From: Arthrobacter sp. 31Y
GTDB lineage: Bacteria > Actinomycetota > Actinomycetes > Actinomycetales > Micrococcaceae
Direction: 5' to 3'
DNA length: 64,000 nucleotides
Assembly: GCF_000526335.1 (NCBI RefSeq)
Contig: NZ_JAFW01000001.1
Span: 1,860,001 to 1,924,000 of the forward strand
Shown: positions 1 to 8,113 of the stretch, piece by piece
How the letters are laid out: each line of letters opens with the position of its first letter
Numbering within the stretch: position 1 is the first letter of the stretch
Made by a program: the position numbers and the translations under genes
Notes under the pieces: model-generated
Seen by the model: the letters and a program-made list of their open reading frames with translations, nothing else
Told to the model about the DNA's origin: nothing
Databases searched by the model: none

Positions 1-203
1 CCCTGATCAAGTACATGTTCTCCCTGCCGGGCAAGGACCGGATTGTGGTGGAACCGGACTCCCGCAACGCCAAGGCCCTCCGCCGCCTGGAAGCGACGTG
101 CTTTGAGCTGGGTCCCATCATTCAGCTCGCTGAGAAGGAAGCCCAGTTGGGATTCCTGACGCGCGCAGGCTTCGACGAAATCCAGGAGCAGCAGGCACCG
201 TAG
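1..203 (+). CDS. GNAT acetyltransferase, siderophore-type (3' end only)
   Basis: Only the C-terminal part is present; the frame is open from the first base of the window, so the start lies upstream. The visible residues RIVVEPDSRNAKALRRLEATCF followed by a hydrophobic segment and EKEAQLGFLTR resemble the end of the IucB/RhbD-type acetyltransferase fold, in which an E-P-D-x-R-N motif contacts acetyl-CoA. Such enzymes acetylate N-hydroxylysine or a related amine during siderophore assembly. Family assignment comes from remembered motif similarity. The substrate cannot be judged from the fragment, and no other siderophore gene is visible downstream. Confidence 0.6.
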   Translation, partial: LIKYMFSLPGKDRIVVEPDSRNAKALRRLEATCFELGPIIQLAEKEAQLGFLTRAGFDEIQEQQAP

Positions 204-220
204 CCACCTGAACAAGCGAA

Positions 221-253
221 GTGCCGCCGGCGCCCCCAACAGGCCGGCGGCAC
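221..253. terminator. Hairpin between converging genes
   Basis: The arms GTGCCGCCGGC and GCCGGCGGCAC are perfect complements separated by a short C-rich loop. The hairpin sits between the end of the acetyltransferase on the plus strand and the end of the EcfT gene on the minus strand, so it can serve both. There is no clear T-run. Confidence 0.6.
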
Positions 254-285
254 GCTGGGTGCCCAGCTCACCAACGCCTCCAGCG

Positions 286-1080
286 CTAGCGCCAGACGAA
301 ACTCCAGGTTCCGGCCCCAACGGCCATCAGCACCGCACCGGCCGCGATGACCAGTCCACCGAGGACCACCCACGCATCCAGCATCGAGTACGTGGACTCA
401 CGAGCCCACGTCCGTTGTCCGCCTCCGAATCCACGCGCTTCCATGGTCATTGCCAGCCGGGAAGCCCTGCGGACAGCTTGGACCAACAGGCCAAAGCTCT
501 GGCCGAGGGTCGCTTTCAGCCGTTGGAACGGGCTGCCTTGGGAACCCACCCCACGGGCGCGGCGGGCCATTCCGATGGTCTGCCATTCCTCAGCCATAAG
601 CCCAACCAGCCTCATCGCCGCAAGTGAGCCCAGGACAAAGCGGTGCGGCAGCTTCGCCTTCTGCGCCAAGGCATCAGCCAAGTCGGTGGGATCGGTGCAG
701 GTCATCAGAAGGATCGCTGGCAAGGCAATCGCCAAACCGCGCAGCATGAAACCCAGCCCCAGCTCCAGGGAACCTTCACTGATGGACCAGAGTCCGACGT
801 CGAGCAGTACAGCGCCGCTGTCCGCCGCCACAATCGCGGTGCTCCAGCCGCCGATCGCTGCCGCGATGATCAAGGGCCAGGCCCGCTGCCACAGAAGCCT
901 GAGGGTGAGTCCGGCCAGCGGGAAGAGCGCGAGTTCCGCAAGGAGTGCAGTGGAGGCCGAGACCCAGTCGATGGACAGGGCCAGCACCAAGGAAATTAGG
1001 AAGACGGACGCGAACTTGGCCAAAGGGTTGGCTTTGGTCAGGAGGGCATGGTTCCCGCGCAGGTTCAAGGCGTCCCTCAT
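286..1080 (-). CDS. ykoC: ECF transporter transmembrane component (EcfT/YkoC-like)
   Basis: 264-residue membrane protein with about six hydrophobic segments. It contains the two cytoplasmic coupling-helix motifs of EcfT proteins, seen here as ARRARG near residue 170 and EARGF near residue 213, which couple to the ATPase. It is the third gene of a ykoE-ykoD-ykoC order and its ATG overlaps the ATPase stop codon in an ATGA. The TPP riboswitch ahead of the operon implies thiamine or its hydroxymethylpyrimidine precursor as substrate. The family call is firm; the substrate is inferred from context. Confidence 0.88.
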   Translation of the reverse strand: MRDALNLRGNHALLTKANPLAKFASVFLISLVLALSIDWVSASTALLAELALFPLAGLTLRLLWQRAWPLIIAAAIGGWSTAIVAADSGAVLLDVGLWSISEGSLELGLGFMLRGLAIALPAILLMTCTDPTDLADALAQKAKLPHRFVLGSLAAMRLVGLMAEEWQTIGMARRARGVGSQGSPFQRLKATLGQSFGLLVQAVRRASRLAMTMEARGFGGGQRTWARESTYSMLDAWVVLGGLVIAAGAVLMAVGAGTWSFVWR

Positions 1081-2672
1081 GCTGCACCCGCTTCCTGGCG
1101 CGTGGCTTCACCCTGCTGGACCGGGCCGAGCCGCAATTCCGTTCCGCCGAGCACAGCGCTGAATTCTTGGTCGTGGGTCACGGAGACCACCGCGGTTCCG
1201 GCGTCCAGCAGCTCTGAAAGGAACGACGCCAGTTCAGCCCAGGTGTTGGCGTCCTGACCGAACGTGGGCTCGTCCAAGACAAGCACTTTCGGGTGCGCCG
1301 CGAGAACCGTGGCCACCGAAAGCCGCCGCTTCTCTCCGCCGGACAACGTGTACGGGTTGGCATCCACGAGGTGCGTCAACCGCAACCTCTCCAGCAGTTC
1401 ATCCACGCGTTCCTCGCCGTGGCCAAGATGCTTCGGACCAAACATGAGCTCATCCAGGACGTTGCCTGTGACGAACTGGTGCTCAGGTTCCTGGAAAACC
1501 GTCCCAATGCGGGAGATCAACTGCTCGGCTTTCCACTTGTACGGGTCAATGCCGGCGCCCTCGGAAAGTTCGACGGCGGCACTGACCTTGCCGTCCACCG
1601 GCGCCAGAAGGCCGGCCAACGTGAGCGCGAAAGTTGATTTGCCGGCCCCGTTCGGACCCGTGATGGTCAGTGCCTGGCCGGCCCTGACCTGTGCACTGAT
1701 GCCCGTTTGAACCGGCACGGGTGGGATGGTCTTGAACCTCTTGCGTCGTGGCTTTTCCCGGGAAACTGCGAGGTCCTGCGCCGCGAGGAGGAGCTGCGCG
1801 GTGTGGGGTTCGCTGCGCCGTTCCCGGGTCGCCGGGACATATCCCGGCACCCAGACGCCGGCTGACATGAGCATGGTGCGGGCTTCTGAAAGGACTTGGT
1901 CCGGCGGCCCGTCCAAGAGGATGCCACCCGTTGCCCGGCCCGTTCCCAAACCGTCCGGGCCCGCCGCCTGTGTGGACCCCGGCTGCAGGACCACAATCCG
2001 GTCCACCAGGTCCTTCCACACGGACACGCGGTGTTCCACCACAACAAGGGTGGCGCCGGTCTTGTCCAGGCACCGCCCTACCGCATCACGGACCTCCAGA
2101 ACACCTGCCGGATCCAAGTTTGCTGTTGGTTCGTCCAGCAGGATAAGGCCGGGTCGCATCGCCAAAATGCCTGCCAGCGCCAGGCGCTGCTTCTGGCCTC
2201 CGGAGAGTGCCGCCGTCGGGTGATCCAACGCCAAACCGCCGCCTGCCGCGGTACGCAAGCCGACGTCGTCGAGCGCTTCATGGACGCGCGCCCAGATTTC
2301 GTCCCGAGGGACGGCGAGGTTCTCCGCGCCGAAGGCTACATCGTCCCCCACCCGGGAGAGGACCACCTGTGTTTCCGGGTCCTGTTGCATCAGCCCGGCG
2401 CGGCCACGCTGCTCGCGGGGAGCAACGCCGTCGATCAGGAGCGAGCCGGTCTCATCCGAGTCGTCTTCCTCATCCCCCAGCACCCCGGCGAGGGCATGCA
2501 GGAGCGTAGACTTGCCGGCACCGGAAGGACCCAGCAGCAGCACGCGCTCCCCCGGTTCAATCCGAAGGTCGAGGCCCTGAATGGCAGCTTGGGCCCGGCC
2601 GGCATGCCGCCATCCCCAGCCCTCGGCTGAGATGGCAGCAGGCCGCACCGCGCCGCTTTGAGTGGCGGACAT
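1077..2672 (-). CDS. ykoD: ECF transporter ATPase, two fused ABC domains (YkoD-like)
   Basis: 531 residues carrying two complete ABC ATPase domains in one chain. Walker A motifs are GPSGAGKST near residue 50 and GPNGAGKST near residue 338. Signature motifs are LSGGQKQRLALAG and LSGGEKRRLSVAT, with Walker B-type LILLDEPTANLDP and VLVLDEPTFGQD. It powers import through the S and T components on either side. I place the start at MSATQSG because the ATG there overlaps the stop of the S component by one base; the open frame runs on upstream to 3191 but only through ykoE in another frame. The two-domain arrangement matches Bacillus YkoD. Confidence 0.92.
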   Translation of the reverse strand: MSATQSGAVRPAAISAEGWGWRHAGRAQAAIQGLDLRIEPGERVLLLGPSGAGKSTLLHALAGVLGDEEDDSDETGSLLIDGVAPREQRGRAGLMQQDPETQVVLSRVGDDVAFGAENLAVPRDEIWARVHEALDDVGLRTAAGGGLALDHPTAALSGGQKQRLALAGILAMRPGLILLDEPTANLDPAGVLEVRDAVGRCLDKTGATLVVVEHRVSVWKDLVDRIVVLQPGSTQAAGPDGLGTGRATGGILLDGPPDQVLSEARTMLMSAGVWVPGYVPATRERRSEPHTAQLLLAAQDLAVSREKPRRKRFKTIPPVPVQTGISAQVRAGQALTITGPNGAGKSTFALTLAGLLAPVDGKVSAAVELSEGAGIDPYKWKAEQLISRIGTVFQEPEHQFVTGNVLDELMFGPKHLGHGEERVDELLERLRLTHLVDANPYTLSGGEKRRLSVATVLAAHPKVLVLDEPTFGQDANTWAELASFLSELLDAGTAVVSVTHDQEFSAVLGGTELRLGPVQQGEATRQEAGAA

Positions 2673-3292
2673 CAGTTGAAAACTGGCTCCGAAGCGGCCT
2701 TGCGCGAGGCGAAGGAACTCAGCACACCAGTCTTGGCCAGCCCGCGCGTCGCAACCCAGGAGAGCGCGCCCGCGATGATCGCCCCGGAAATGGTGGTGAA
2801 GGTGATGTACGCCAGCTTGTCCACGGCTTCGTAAGCGATGTTCCAGCCCCAGGGCAGGAAGGAGTCGTTCAAGCCGCAGAAGAGGCCCGCCCCAGCACCC
2901 GCGAGGAGTGCCGTGGGAAGGTTGAACTTCTTGTACCGGAAGGCAGCGAAGATGAGTTCGGCGCCCAGTCCCTGCAGAACGCCGGAGATGAGCACGGTGG
3001 TGCCGTATTGCGAACCCATGATGAGCTCGCCCGTGGCGGCAACAGCTTCGCAGAACAGCGCTGCACCCGGCTTCCGGATAATAAGCATGCCCAGGACCGC
3101 GGGGATCATCCAACCGCCGGCGATCAGACCGGTGAGCGGCGGATACGTCGCGTTCATGGGGATGGAAACCAGAGCCGCACCCTGGGACCATGCCCAGAAG
3201 ATCACGCCGCCGGCAATGGCGATCAAAGCCGCCACAACGATGTCTACAACACGCCAGTTATAACTGGTCTTCTTCACGTTTACCGTGGTCAT
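2672..3292 (-). CDS. ykoE: ECF transporter substrate-binding membrane component (YkoE-like)
   Basis: 206-residue protein with about five to six hydrophobic segments and the YkoE-family sequence character (IAGGVIFWAWSQGAAL, GLGAELIFAAFRYKKF, PWGWNIAYEAV). It should bind the vitamin substrate, probably thiamine or hydroxymethylpyrimidine. The start is the ATG at 3292-3290, preceded by a strong AGGAGG six bases upstream. A longer in-frame start would lie inside the riboswitch and is rejected. It is the first gene of the ykoEDC operon and directly follows the TPP riboswitch and its putative SD-sequestering hairpin. Confidence 0.88.
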   Translation of the reverse strand: MTTVNVKKTSYNWRVVDIVVAALIAIAGGVIFWAWSQGAALVSIPMNATYPPLTGLIAGGWMIPAVLGMLIIRKPGAALFCEAVAATGELIMGSQYGTTVLISGVLQGLGAELIFAAFRYKKFNLPTALLAGAGAGLFCGLNDSFLPWGWNIAYEAVDKLAYITFTTISGAIIAGALSWVATRGLAKTGVLSSFASRKAASEPVFN

Positions 3293-3298
3293 TTTCTG

Positions 3299-3332
3299 CC
3301 TCCTGAGGTTACAGGAGGGGAAAGTGCTCCCC
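3299..3332 (-). promoter_or_regulatory. Riboswitch expression platform (SD-sequestering hairpin and alternative)
   Basis: Read on the minus strand, CCTCCTG and CAGGAGG (3318-3299) pair perfectly around a six-base loop, and the second arm is the ykoE Shine-Dalgarno. An overlapping alternative hairpin GGGGA/TCCCC (3332-3317) uses the first bases of the same stem. The two cannot form together, which is the arrangement expected for translational control by the upstream TPP aptamer. Which state corresponds to ligand binding is inference. Confidence 0.65.
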
Positions 3333-3382
3333 GGAACCCGGTAGGCCTGCGCCGCCCGGATCCGGACACTCTGAGAAGCTCG

Positions 3383-3497
3383 ACTCCCTTGCGCCGGTAC
3401 TAACCGGATCAGGTTCGAGGGTCTGCGGCTGTCCGCACTCTCAGCGCCCTCGCGTCTTCTGCATCTCTGCAGAGTCCGACGGCGGCGCTCCCCTGTC
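3383..3497 (-). ncRNA. TPP riboswitch (THI element)
   Basis: On the minus strand the conserved thi-box blocks appear in order: GGGGAGC near 3493, GCTGAGAGTGCGG around 3436-3424, then ACCCTCGAACCTGATC and CGGTTAGTACCGGCG followed by GCAAGGGAG down to about 3384. This is the canonical thiamine pyrophosphate aptamer. It lies in the leader of the ykoEDC operon, so transport gene expression should fall when TPP is plentiful. The exact ends are approximate. Confidence 0.93.
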
Positions 3498-3723
3498 GTT
3501 ATCAAATCTGCCCTGATGGGCTGGTTCAGTTTACACCTGAGCCCCTGGCGGGCGCTGCTGTCCAGTCACAATCGCCTTGCGGTCCTCGCGGGGTGCGTTG
3601 GCGGGGTGCGTTGCGGGGCCCGCTCTGCGCCCCACCGACGCGCACAACCACGCACACCAGGCCCCACAACGAGAGCTGAGAGAATGAACCAGCAGACTTC
3701 ACCGCGGCAAAGGGGCACATTTC

Positions 3724-4416
3724 ATGACTGACCTTCCCAAGCAGGACCTACCCAGCACTGACACCCCAGTGCCGCAACCACGCCTCGCCGCGAGCGTTAT
3801 CCTGCTCCGTGACGCCCCGGACGGCCTCGAAGCCTTCGTTCAGCACAGGGTCAACACCATGGACTTCGCCGCTGGCATGGTGGTCTTCCCGGGAGGACGC
3901 GTGGACGCCGCGGACGGGTCCGGGTGGGACTACCCTGCGGAACTGCTCGAACGGCACGCGGCAGACTGGGACCAAAGCTCCATCGGCGCGGAGCCGGGCG
4001 AAGCAGCGGGAAACGCCGGGACAATACTCACTGCCGCAATCCGCGAAGTCCGTGAAGAAGCAGGACTGAGCATCAACGCCGCTGATCTCCGTCCGTGGGC
4101 CAACTGGGTTACGCCGACGGACATGCCCAAGCGCTTCGATACCTACTTCTACGTCGCCAAGCCTGCCCCGGGGGCTGAGCCCCAGCACCAAACCACGGAG
4201 GCTTGGAAATCACTGTGGATGCCGGTGGACGGAATTCTCTCCGCCGAGGCGGCTGGCACCCTGAAGCTGATGCCACCCACGTACTACCTGCTCAAGGAAA
4301 TTTCCGGGTTCCTGACGGTGGACGACGTATGGTCGGCCGAACACAAGGTTGTCCCGGTGCTGGCGCCTGTTGGTTCCATGGCCGCATTCCTGAAGGAACG
4401 CGAAAACCGCCGCTGA
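3724..4416 (+). CDS. NUDIX hydrolase (NUDT7/NUDT19-like)
   Basis: 230 residues. The Nudix box is recognisable but split: the Gly part FPGGRVDAAD near residue 58 is followed after a roughly 40-residue insertion by AAIREVREEAGL near residue 105, which supplies the REx2EE metal ligands. Insertions of this kind occur in the NUDT19/CoA-diphosphatase branch. It probably cleaves a nucleoside-diphosphate-linked compound, possibly CoA-related; the substrate is unknown. AAGGGG lies nine bases before the ATG. It stands alone between the divergent thiamine operon and the DUF4235 gene. Confidence 0.85.
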   Translation: MTDLPKQDLPSTDTPVPQPRLAASVILLRDAPDGLEAFVQHRVNTMDFAAGMVVFPGGRVDAADGSGWDYPAELLERHAADWDQSSIGAEPGEAAGNAGTILTAAIREVREEAGLSINAADLRPWANWVTPTDMPKRFDTYFYVAKPAPGAEPQHQTTEAWKSLWMPVDGILSAEAAGTLKLMPPTYYLLKEISGFLTVDDVWSAEHKVVPVLAPVGSMAAFLKERENRR

Positions 4417-4451
4417 CAGTGTTCGCCCTGCCTTGCAGCTAGGCTGGGGAC

Positions 4452-4712
4452 ATGAATCTCTTCCTCAAGCTACTGGGTACCGGAGTGAGCCTCGGAGCGG
4501 GCTTCGTCGGAACCAAACTCGTCAACAAAGGGTGGGAAAAAGCCACCGGCAACAAGCCGCCCACAGGCAACGATGATGTGGAGACGAGCCTGCGCTCGGC
4601 CCTGACATTCGCCCTGATTTCCGCGTTCGTGAGCACCCTCATCCAGGTACTTGCCAACCGCGGAACGCAGCGTGCCATCGCCCGCTTCGCCAAGTCCCAG
4701 GACATCGTCTAG
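4452..4712 (+). CDS. DUF4235 small membrane protein
   Basis: 86 residues with a hydrophobic N-terminal segment (FLKLLGTGVSLGAGFVG), a short polar middle containing KGWEKATGNKPP, and a second hydrophobic helix (ALISAFVSTLIQVLANRG). This is the actinobacterial DUF4235 family, whose function is unknown. No Shine-Dalgarno is visible. Instead TAGGCT at 4440-4445 lies six bases ahead of the ATG, which suggests a leaderless transcript. A bidirectional terminator follows. Confidence 0.82.
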   Translation: MNLFLKLLGTGVSLGAGFVGTKLVNKGWEKATGNKPPTGNDDVETSLRSALTFALISAFVSTLIQVLANRGTQRAIARFAKSQDIV

Positions 4713-4732
4713 ATATCAGCCAGGGAACAACA

Positions 4733-4769
4733 AAGCGCGGGTCCACCTCAGTGGACCCGCGCTTGTTTT
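4733..4769. terminator. Bidirectional terminator
   Basis: A strong hairpin AAGCGCGGGTCCAC / GTGGACCCGCGCTT with a short loop, flanked by an AACAA stretch on one side and TGTTTTGTT on the other. It lies between the converging DUF4235 gene and the mrp operon. Confidence 0.88.
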
Positions 4770-4782
4770 GTTGCCACGCAGT

Positions 4783-5175
4783 TTAGTTGTCGCTCCGGGG
4801 TTCCTGGCCGGCAGCCGCCCTTTGGACCACGGCCTCCAGTTCATCCTTGGTGAGCTTTTCGCGGTGTCCGTGCTTGGTGCGGTAGGCGGAGCGGCCCACC
4901 ATATGGGCAGAGACGGGTGCTGTGAGGAGCTGGAAAATCCATGCCACCAGCAGAACCGGCCACACCCACCACGTGCGCATCTGGAGTCCGATCGCGGCCA
5001 ACATGAGGAACAACCCCAGGACCTGCGGTTTGGTGGCTGCGTGCATGCGGCTCATGAGGTCCGGGAATCTCAACAGACCAATGGCTGCGCCAAGGGACAT
5101 CAAGGCTCCCACTACCAGGAACACGGCGGTGACAGCATCAATAACAACGTCAAGGCCGGAGGCGTCAGGACTCAT
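4783..5175 (-). CDS. mrpG: Na+/H+ antiporter subunit G (MrpG/MnhG)
   Basis: 130-residue protein with three hydrophobic helices and the MrpG-type segment GAAIGLLRFPDLMSRMHAAT. It is a small accessory membrane subunit of the hetero-oligomeric Mrp sodium/proton antiporter and the last gene of the operon. The start is the ATG at 5175, inside the end of mrpF (11-base overlap); a start at 5211 would add a non-homologous stretch. The polar C-terminal tail after the third helix is normal for actinobacterial members. Confidence 0.9.
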   Translation of the reverse strand: MSPDASGLDVVIDAVTAVFLVVGALMSLGAAIGLLRFPDLMSRMHAATKPQVLGLFLMLAAIGLQMRTWWVWPVLLVAWIFQLLTAPVSAHMVGRSAYRTKHGHREKLTKDELEAVVQRAAAGQEPRSDN

Positions 5176-5443
5176 TGTTCTGCTCCCTCCGCTCGGCCAC
5201 GAACCGGGCAACCGTCACCGAGCCAATAAACCCGATCACCGCCAGGGCTACCAGCAGCATCAAGTTGTTCAGGTGTTTGTTCAGTGCCATGTCGATCGCC
5301 AGGGCAGCACCGAGGATGGCCAGCAAGACATCTGATGCCAGTACGCGGTCCAGAAGGGACGGACCGATGGCGATGCGGACAATCGCTCCTGCGGCGGCCA
5401 GGCTGAGGATCACGGTGGTAACCACCAAAACTACTTCCTTCAC
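5165..5443 (-). CDS. mrpF: Na+/H+ antiporter subunit F (MrpF/MnhF)
   Basis: 92 residues, three transmembrane helices, with RIAIGPSLLDRVLASDVL, the conserved MrpF motif in the first loop. It is part of the Mrp antiporter complex in the cytoplasmic membrane. It begins at a GTG that overlaps the mrpE stop as GTGA, and its own end overlaps the mrpG start, so translation of the three small subunits is coupled. Confidence 0.9.
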   Translation of the reverse strand: MKEVVLVVTTVILSLAAAGAIVRIAIGPSLLDRVLASDVLLAILGAALAIDMALNKHLNNLMLLVALAVIGFIGSVTVARFVAERREQNNES

Positions 5444-6006
5444 AGCGGTGCCCCTTCCAACCCGGGACGCTGTTCGGCCCTGAGCGCCTCGACTTCTTCG
5501 CGCGTACCCATAATGCGGATCAGTCCTGCCTCAATTTCTTGGGTTTCCTGACGAATTTTGTCGATGTCCGCCTCTTCATAAATGTTGAGCGCGTGCAGGT
5601 ACAGCGTGGAAGTGGAGCGGTCCACCTCCACCACCAGGGAGCCCGGGATCAGCGAGATGACGTGACCGGTGGCCGTCACCATGAGATCGGAATGGCTCCG
5701 CAACGGGACGGCGACGACGGCGCTGCGGACCCTGGGTCCTTTGGCTACAGCCAGGTACAGCACCAGGAAGCTCGCTGCCACCACTTTGGCGAGGAACATC
5801 AGGGCGAAAGGTATGGCGCGCAGGATGTTGAACCTGCCACTGAGCTCCACCGGCGGAAGGTAGAAGAACTTGGCCACCAGCACAGCAATCAAGGCGCCGA
5901 ACAGGAGGTTGCCCGGGCTGAAGTCCCGCCACAACGCACCCCACACAATCACCAGCCAGATGAGCAGCGGCAGTTCAGTGCGGAAAGAGATCGGTTTACG
6001 GCTCAT
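5440..6006 (-). CDS. mrpE: Na+/H+ antiporter subunit E (MrpE/MnhE)
   Basis: 188 residues: two to three N-terminal membrane helices (LPLLIWLVIVWGALW, GALIAVLVAKFFYL) followed by a cytoplasmic domain that contains TATGHVISLIPGSLVVEVD, typical of MrpE. The family role is assembly or support of the antiporter. The ATG overlaps the mrpD stop as ATGA. Confidence 0.9.
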   Translation of the reverse strand: MSRKPISFRTELPLLIWLVIVWGALWRDFSPGNLLFGALIAVLVAKFFYLPPVELSGRFNILRAIPFALMFLAKVVAASFLVLYLAVAKGPRVRSAVVAVPLRSHSDLMVTATGHVISLIPGSLVVEVDRSTSTLYLHALNIYEEADIDKIRQETQEIEAGLIRIMGTREEVEALRAEQRPGLEGAPL

Positions 6007-7616
6007 TTGGCATCCCCCGTCCGCTCGTCATCCGCTGGGGTTTGATCCTTCTGCGCTTCATCATTCTGGGCCAGCGGCGGCACCACCACGGAATCTCCCA
6101 GAACCGAGTGAATATAAGCGGAACGGTCCAACATGATTCCGGCGGAGCCGTCAGCAACCCTGAACAACGGACCCGCGAAGACCGTCAGTGCAACGCCGAA
6201 CACCACCAGGCCAGCCGTGGATCCCACCATGGTCCGTGGAAGTACTCCTACGTTCCCGGGGGTTTTCAACACGGGGTCCGGGTACTCAGCGTCCTCCGGC
6301 TTGCGCCAAAATGCCCTGTTCCAGACGCGTGCAATCGCCAGCAGTGTCAGCAGGCTGGTGACCACGCCACCCACCACCAACGTGATCGCCAACGGTGTTC
6401 CCAACTCCACACCCGCTTGCAACAGCCCCAGCTTTCCAAGGAAACCGGAGAACGGCGGAATGCCTGCCAAGTTCATTGCGGGGATAAAGAACAGCAAGGC
6501 CAACAGCGGTGAGAGCTTCGCCAAGCCACCCAAGCGGTCTATGGAGGAGCTTCCACCGCGCCGCTCAATGAGACCCGTGACCAGGAACAAACTGGTCTGG
6601 ACGGTGATGTGGTGGGCTACATAGAAGACGGCGGCGCCCAGCCCGGCCACGGAGCTCATGGCGAGGCCAAACACCATGTAGCCGATATGGCTCACCAGAG
6701 TAAAGGACAGGAGACGTTTAATGTCGCTCTGGGCCAAGGCACCCAGAATTCCGACAATCATGGTCAGTAACGCCACCACCATCAGCGGCACGTTGAGCGT
6801 ATCCCCCGGGAACAGGAGGGTTTCCGTGCGGACCATTGCGTAGACGCCCACTTTGGTCAGCAAGCCCGCGAACACAGCGGTCACCGGGGCGGGGGCGGTG
6901 GGATAAGAGTCCGGAAGCCAGAAGGACAGGGGGAAGACTGCTGCCTTGATGCCGAACGCCACCAGCAGCATCACGTGCAGCAGGTTCTGGGTGCCTTGAT
7001 CCAATTCGGCCAGCTTGATGGCCAGGTCCGCCATGGTGATGGTTCCGGTGGCTCCGTAAATCATGGCGATCGCAATGAGGAACAACACGGACGACACCAC
7101 TGAAACCACCACGTACGTGACGCCCGCACGGATACGCGGACCCGTTCCACCCAGCGTCATCAAGACGTAGCTTGCCGTCAGCAGGATCTCGAAACCGACG
7201 TAAAGGTTGAAGAGGTCACCGGTGAGGAACGCGTTGGAAACGCCCGCCACCAGGATCAGATAGGTGGGGTGGAAGATCGAGACCGGGGCTTCCTGGTCGC
7301 CGTCGGCCATGCCCTGCCCCGTCGCGTAGATCAACACCGCAAGGCTCACCACGGTGGAGACCACCAGCATGAGCGAGGAGAACTGGTCCACCACCAGGAC
7401 CACGCCCCACGGCGGCAGCCATCCGCCCAAAGTGACCGATGTGGTGCCCCCGTCCCAGACCGAGATCAGGAGCAGGCATTCGAGCAGGAGGGTTGCACTG
7501 AGGATGCCAATGCTCACCACCCGCTGGGCGCTGTGGTGGCGGATCAGCAGGAATGCCAGGGCAGCACCCAGAATTGGCAGGAGGACAGCTAGCGGCGACA
7601 GGTTTGCGAGATTCAC
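6003..7616 (-). CDS. mrpD: Na+/H+ antiporter subunit D (MrpD/MnhD)
   Basis: 537 residues with about 14 hydrophobic segments and the proton-conducting quinone-oxidoreductase fold shared with complex I subunits. Visible marks are FNLYVGFEILLTASYVLM, with the conserved Glu of helix 5, and KAAVFPLSFWLPDSYPTAPAPV, with the Lys/Pro-rich functional loop. It is one of the two large ion-translocating subunits. The start is GTG, overlapping mrpC as GTGA, with GGAGG five bases earlier inside mrpC. The last 40 residues are polar and not conserved. Confidence 0.93.
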   Translation of the reverse strand: MNLANLSPLAVLLPILGAALAFLLIRHHSAQRVVSIGILSATLLLECLLLISVWDGGTTSVTLGGWLPPWGVVLVVDQFSSLMLVVSTVVSLAVLIYATGQGMADGDQEAPVSIFHPTYLILVAGVSNAFLTGDLFNLYVGFEILLTASYVLMTLGGTGPRIRAGVTYVVVSVVSSVLFLIAIAMIYGATGTITMADLAIKLAELDQGTQNLLHVMLLVAFGIKAAVFPLSFWLPDSYPTAPAPVTAVFAGLLTKVGVYAMVRTETLLFPGDTLNVPLMVVALLTMIVGILGALAQSDIKRLLSFTLVSHIGYMVFGLAMSSVAGLGAAVFYVAHHITVQTSLFLVTGLIERRGGSSSIDRLGGLAKLSPLLALLFFIPAMNLAGIPPFSGFLGKLGLLQAGVELGTPLAITLVVGGVVTSLLTLLAIARVWNRAFWRKPEDAEYPDPVLKTPGNVGVLPRTMVGSTAGLVVFGVALTVFAGPLFRVADGSAGIMLDRSAYIHSVLGDSVVVPPLAQNDEAQKDQTPADDERTGDAK

Positions 7617-8113
7617 GCGCTGCCTCCTTCCTGGGTTGTAGTCGTGTTGGGGGTCTCGGTGGCGTCCGGTTTTTCGCGATCCGCCGGGCTTGCAGGAGTA
7701 ACCGCGAACTCCGAGGTTTCCAGCGGGACAATGGCGTCGTCCTCGGCGTCGAAGCTCGGTGTCTTGGCCACGCGCACGTCTTCGAGGTCATCCTGGATCT
7801 CGTCCTGACGGGCCAGGACCCAGGTGCGGTAGATGATCCCCAGCATGAAGGCCGTCACGGCGAAGGAAATGACAATTGACGTCAGGATCAGCGCCTGGGG
7901 CAGGGGATCGTTGTAGGTCTCCGGGTTCGTTTCCTTGCTGAACAGCGGCGCCAGGCCGGCATAACCTCCGGTGCTCAGGATGAGGATGTTGGTGGCGTTG
8001 GCCAGCAGCATCAATCCCAACAGCACGCGCGTCAGGCTGCGTTCAAGAATCAGGTAGATGCCGCAGGCGTACAGCACGCCCATGACGATCAACAGGGTCA
8101 GGTTGATGCTCAT
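7613..8113 (-). CDS. mrpC: Na+/H+ antiporter subunit C (MrpC/MnhC)
   Basis: 166 residues, homologous to NuoK: three helices with GIYLILERSLTRVLLGLMLLANATN and the conserved N-P-x-P-Q-A-L-I-L-T-S-I-V-I-type segment (DPLPQALILTSIVISFAV). The NuoK-like core ends near residue 112; the remaining roughly 50 residues are an acidic, low-complexity tail. The ATG overlaps the mrpA stop as ATGA. Confidence 0.92.
   Translation of the reverse strand: MSINLTLLIVMGVLYACGIYLILERSLTRVLLGLMLLANATNILILSTGGYAGLAPLFSKETNPETYNDPLPQALILTSIVISFAVTAFMLGIIYRTWVLARQDEIQDDLEDVRVAKTPSFDAEDDAIVPLETSEFAVTPASPADREKPDATETPNTTTTQEGGSA

Noticed and set aside
2673..3191. N-terminal extension of the YkoD frame upstream of MSATQSG
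   Set aside because: It overlaps the whole ykoE gene in another frame, has no ABC homology, and an ATG overlapping the ykoE stop codon is a better start.
3516..3731. 71-codon ORF before the NUDIX gene (or its last 15 codons as a leader peptide)
   Set aside because: No SD or -10 arrangement supports it, and the NUDIX gene has its own AAGGGG.
5539..6045. 168-codon ORF antisense to mrpE
   Set aside because: His/Gln/Arg-rich antisense shadow inside a conserved operon.
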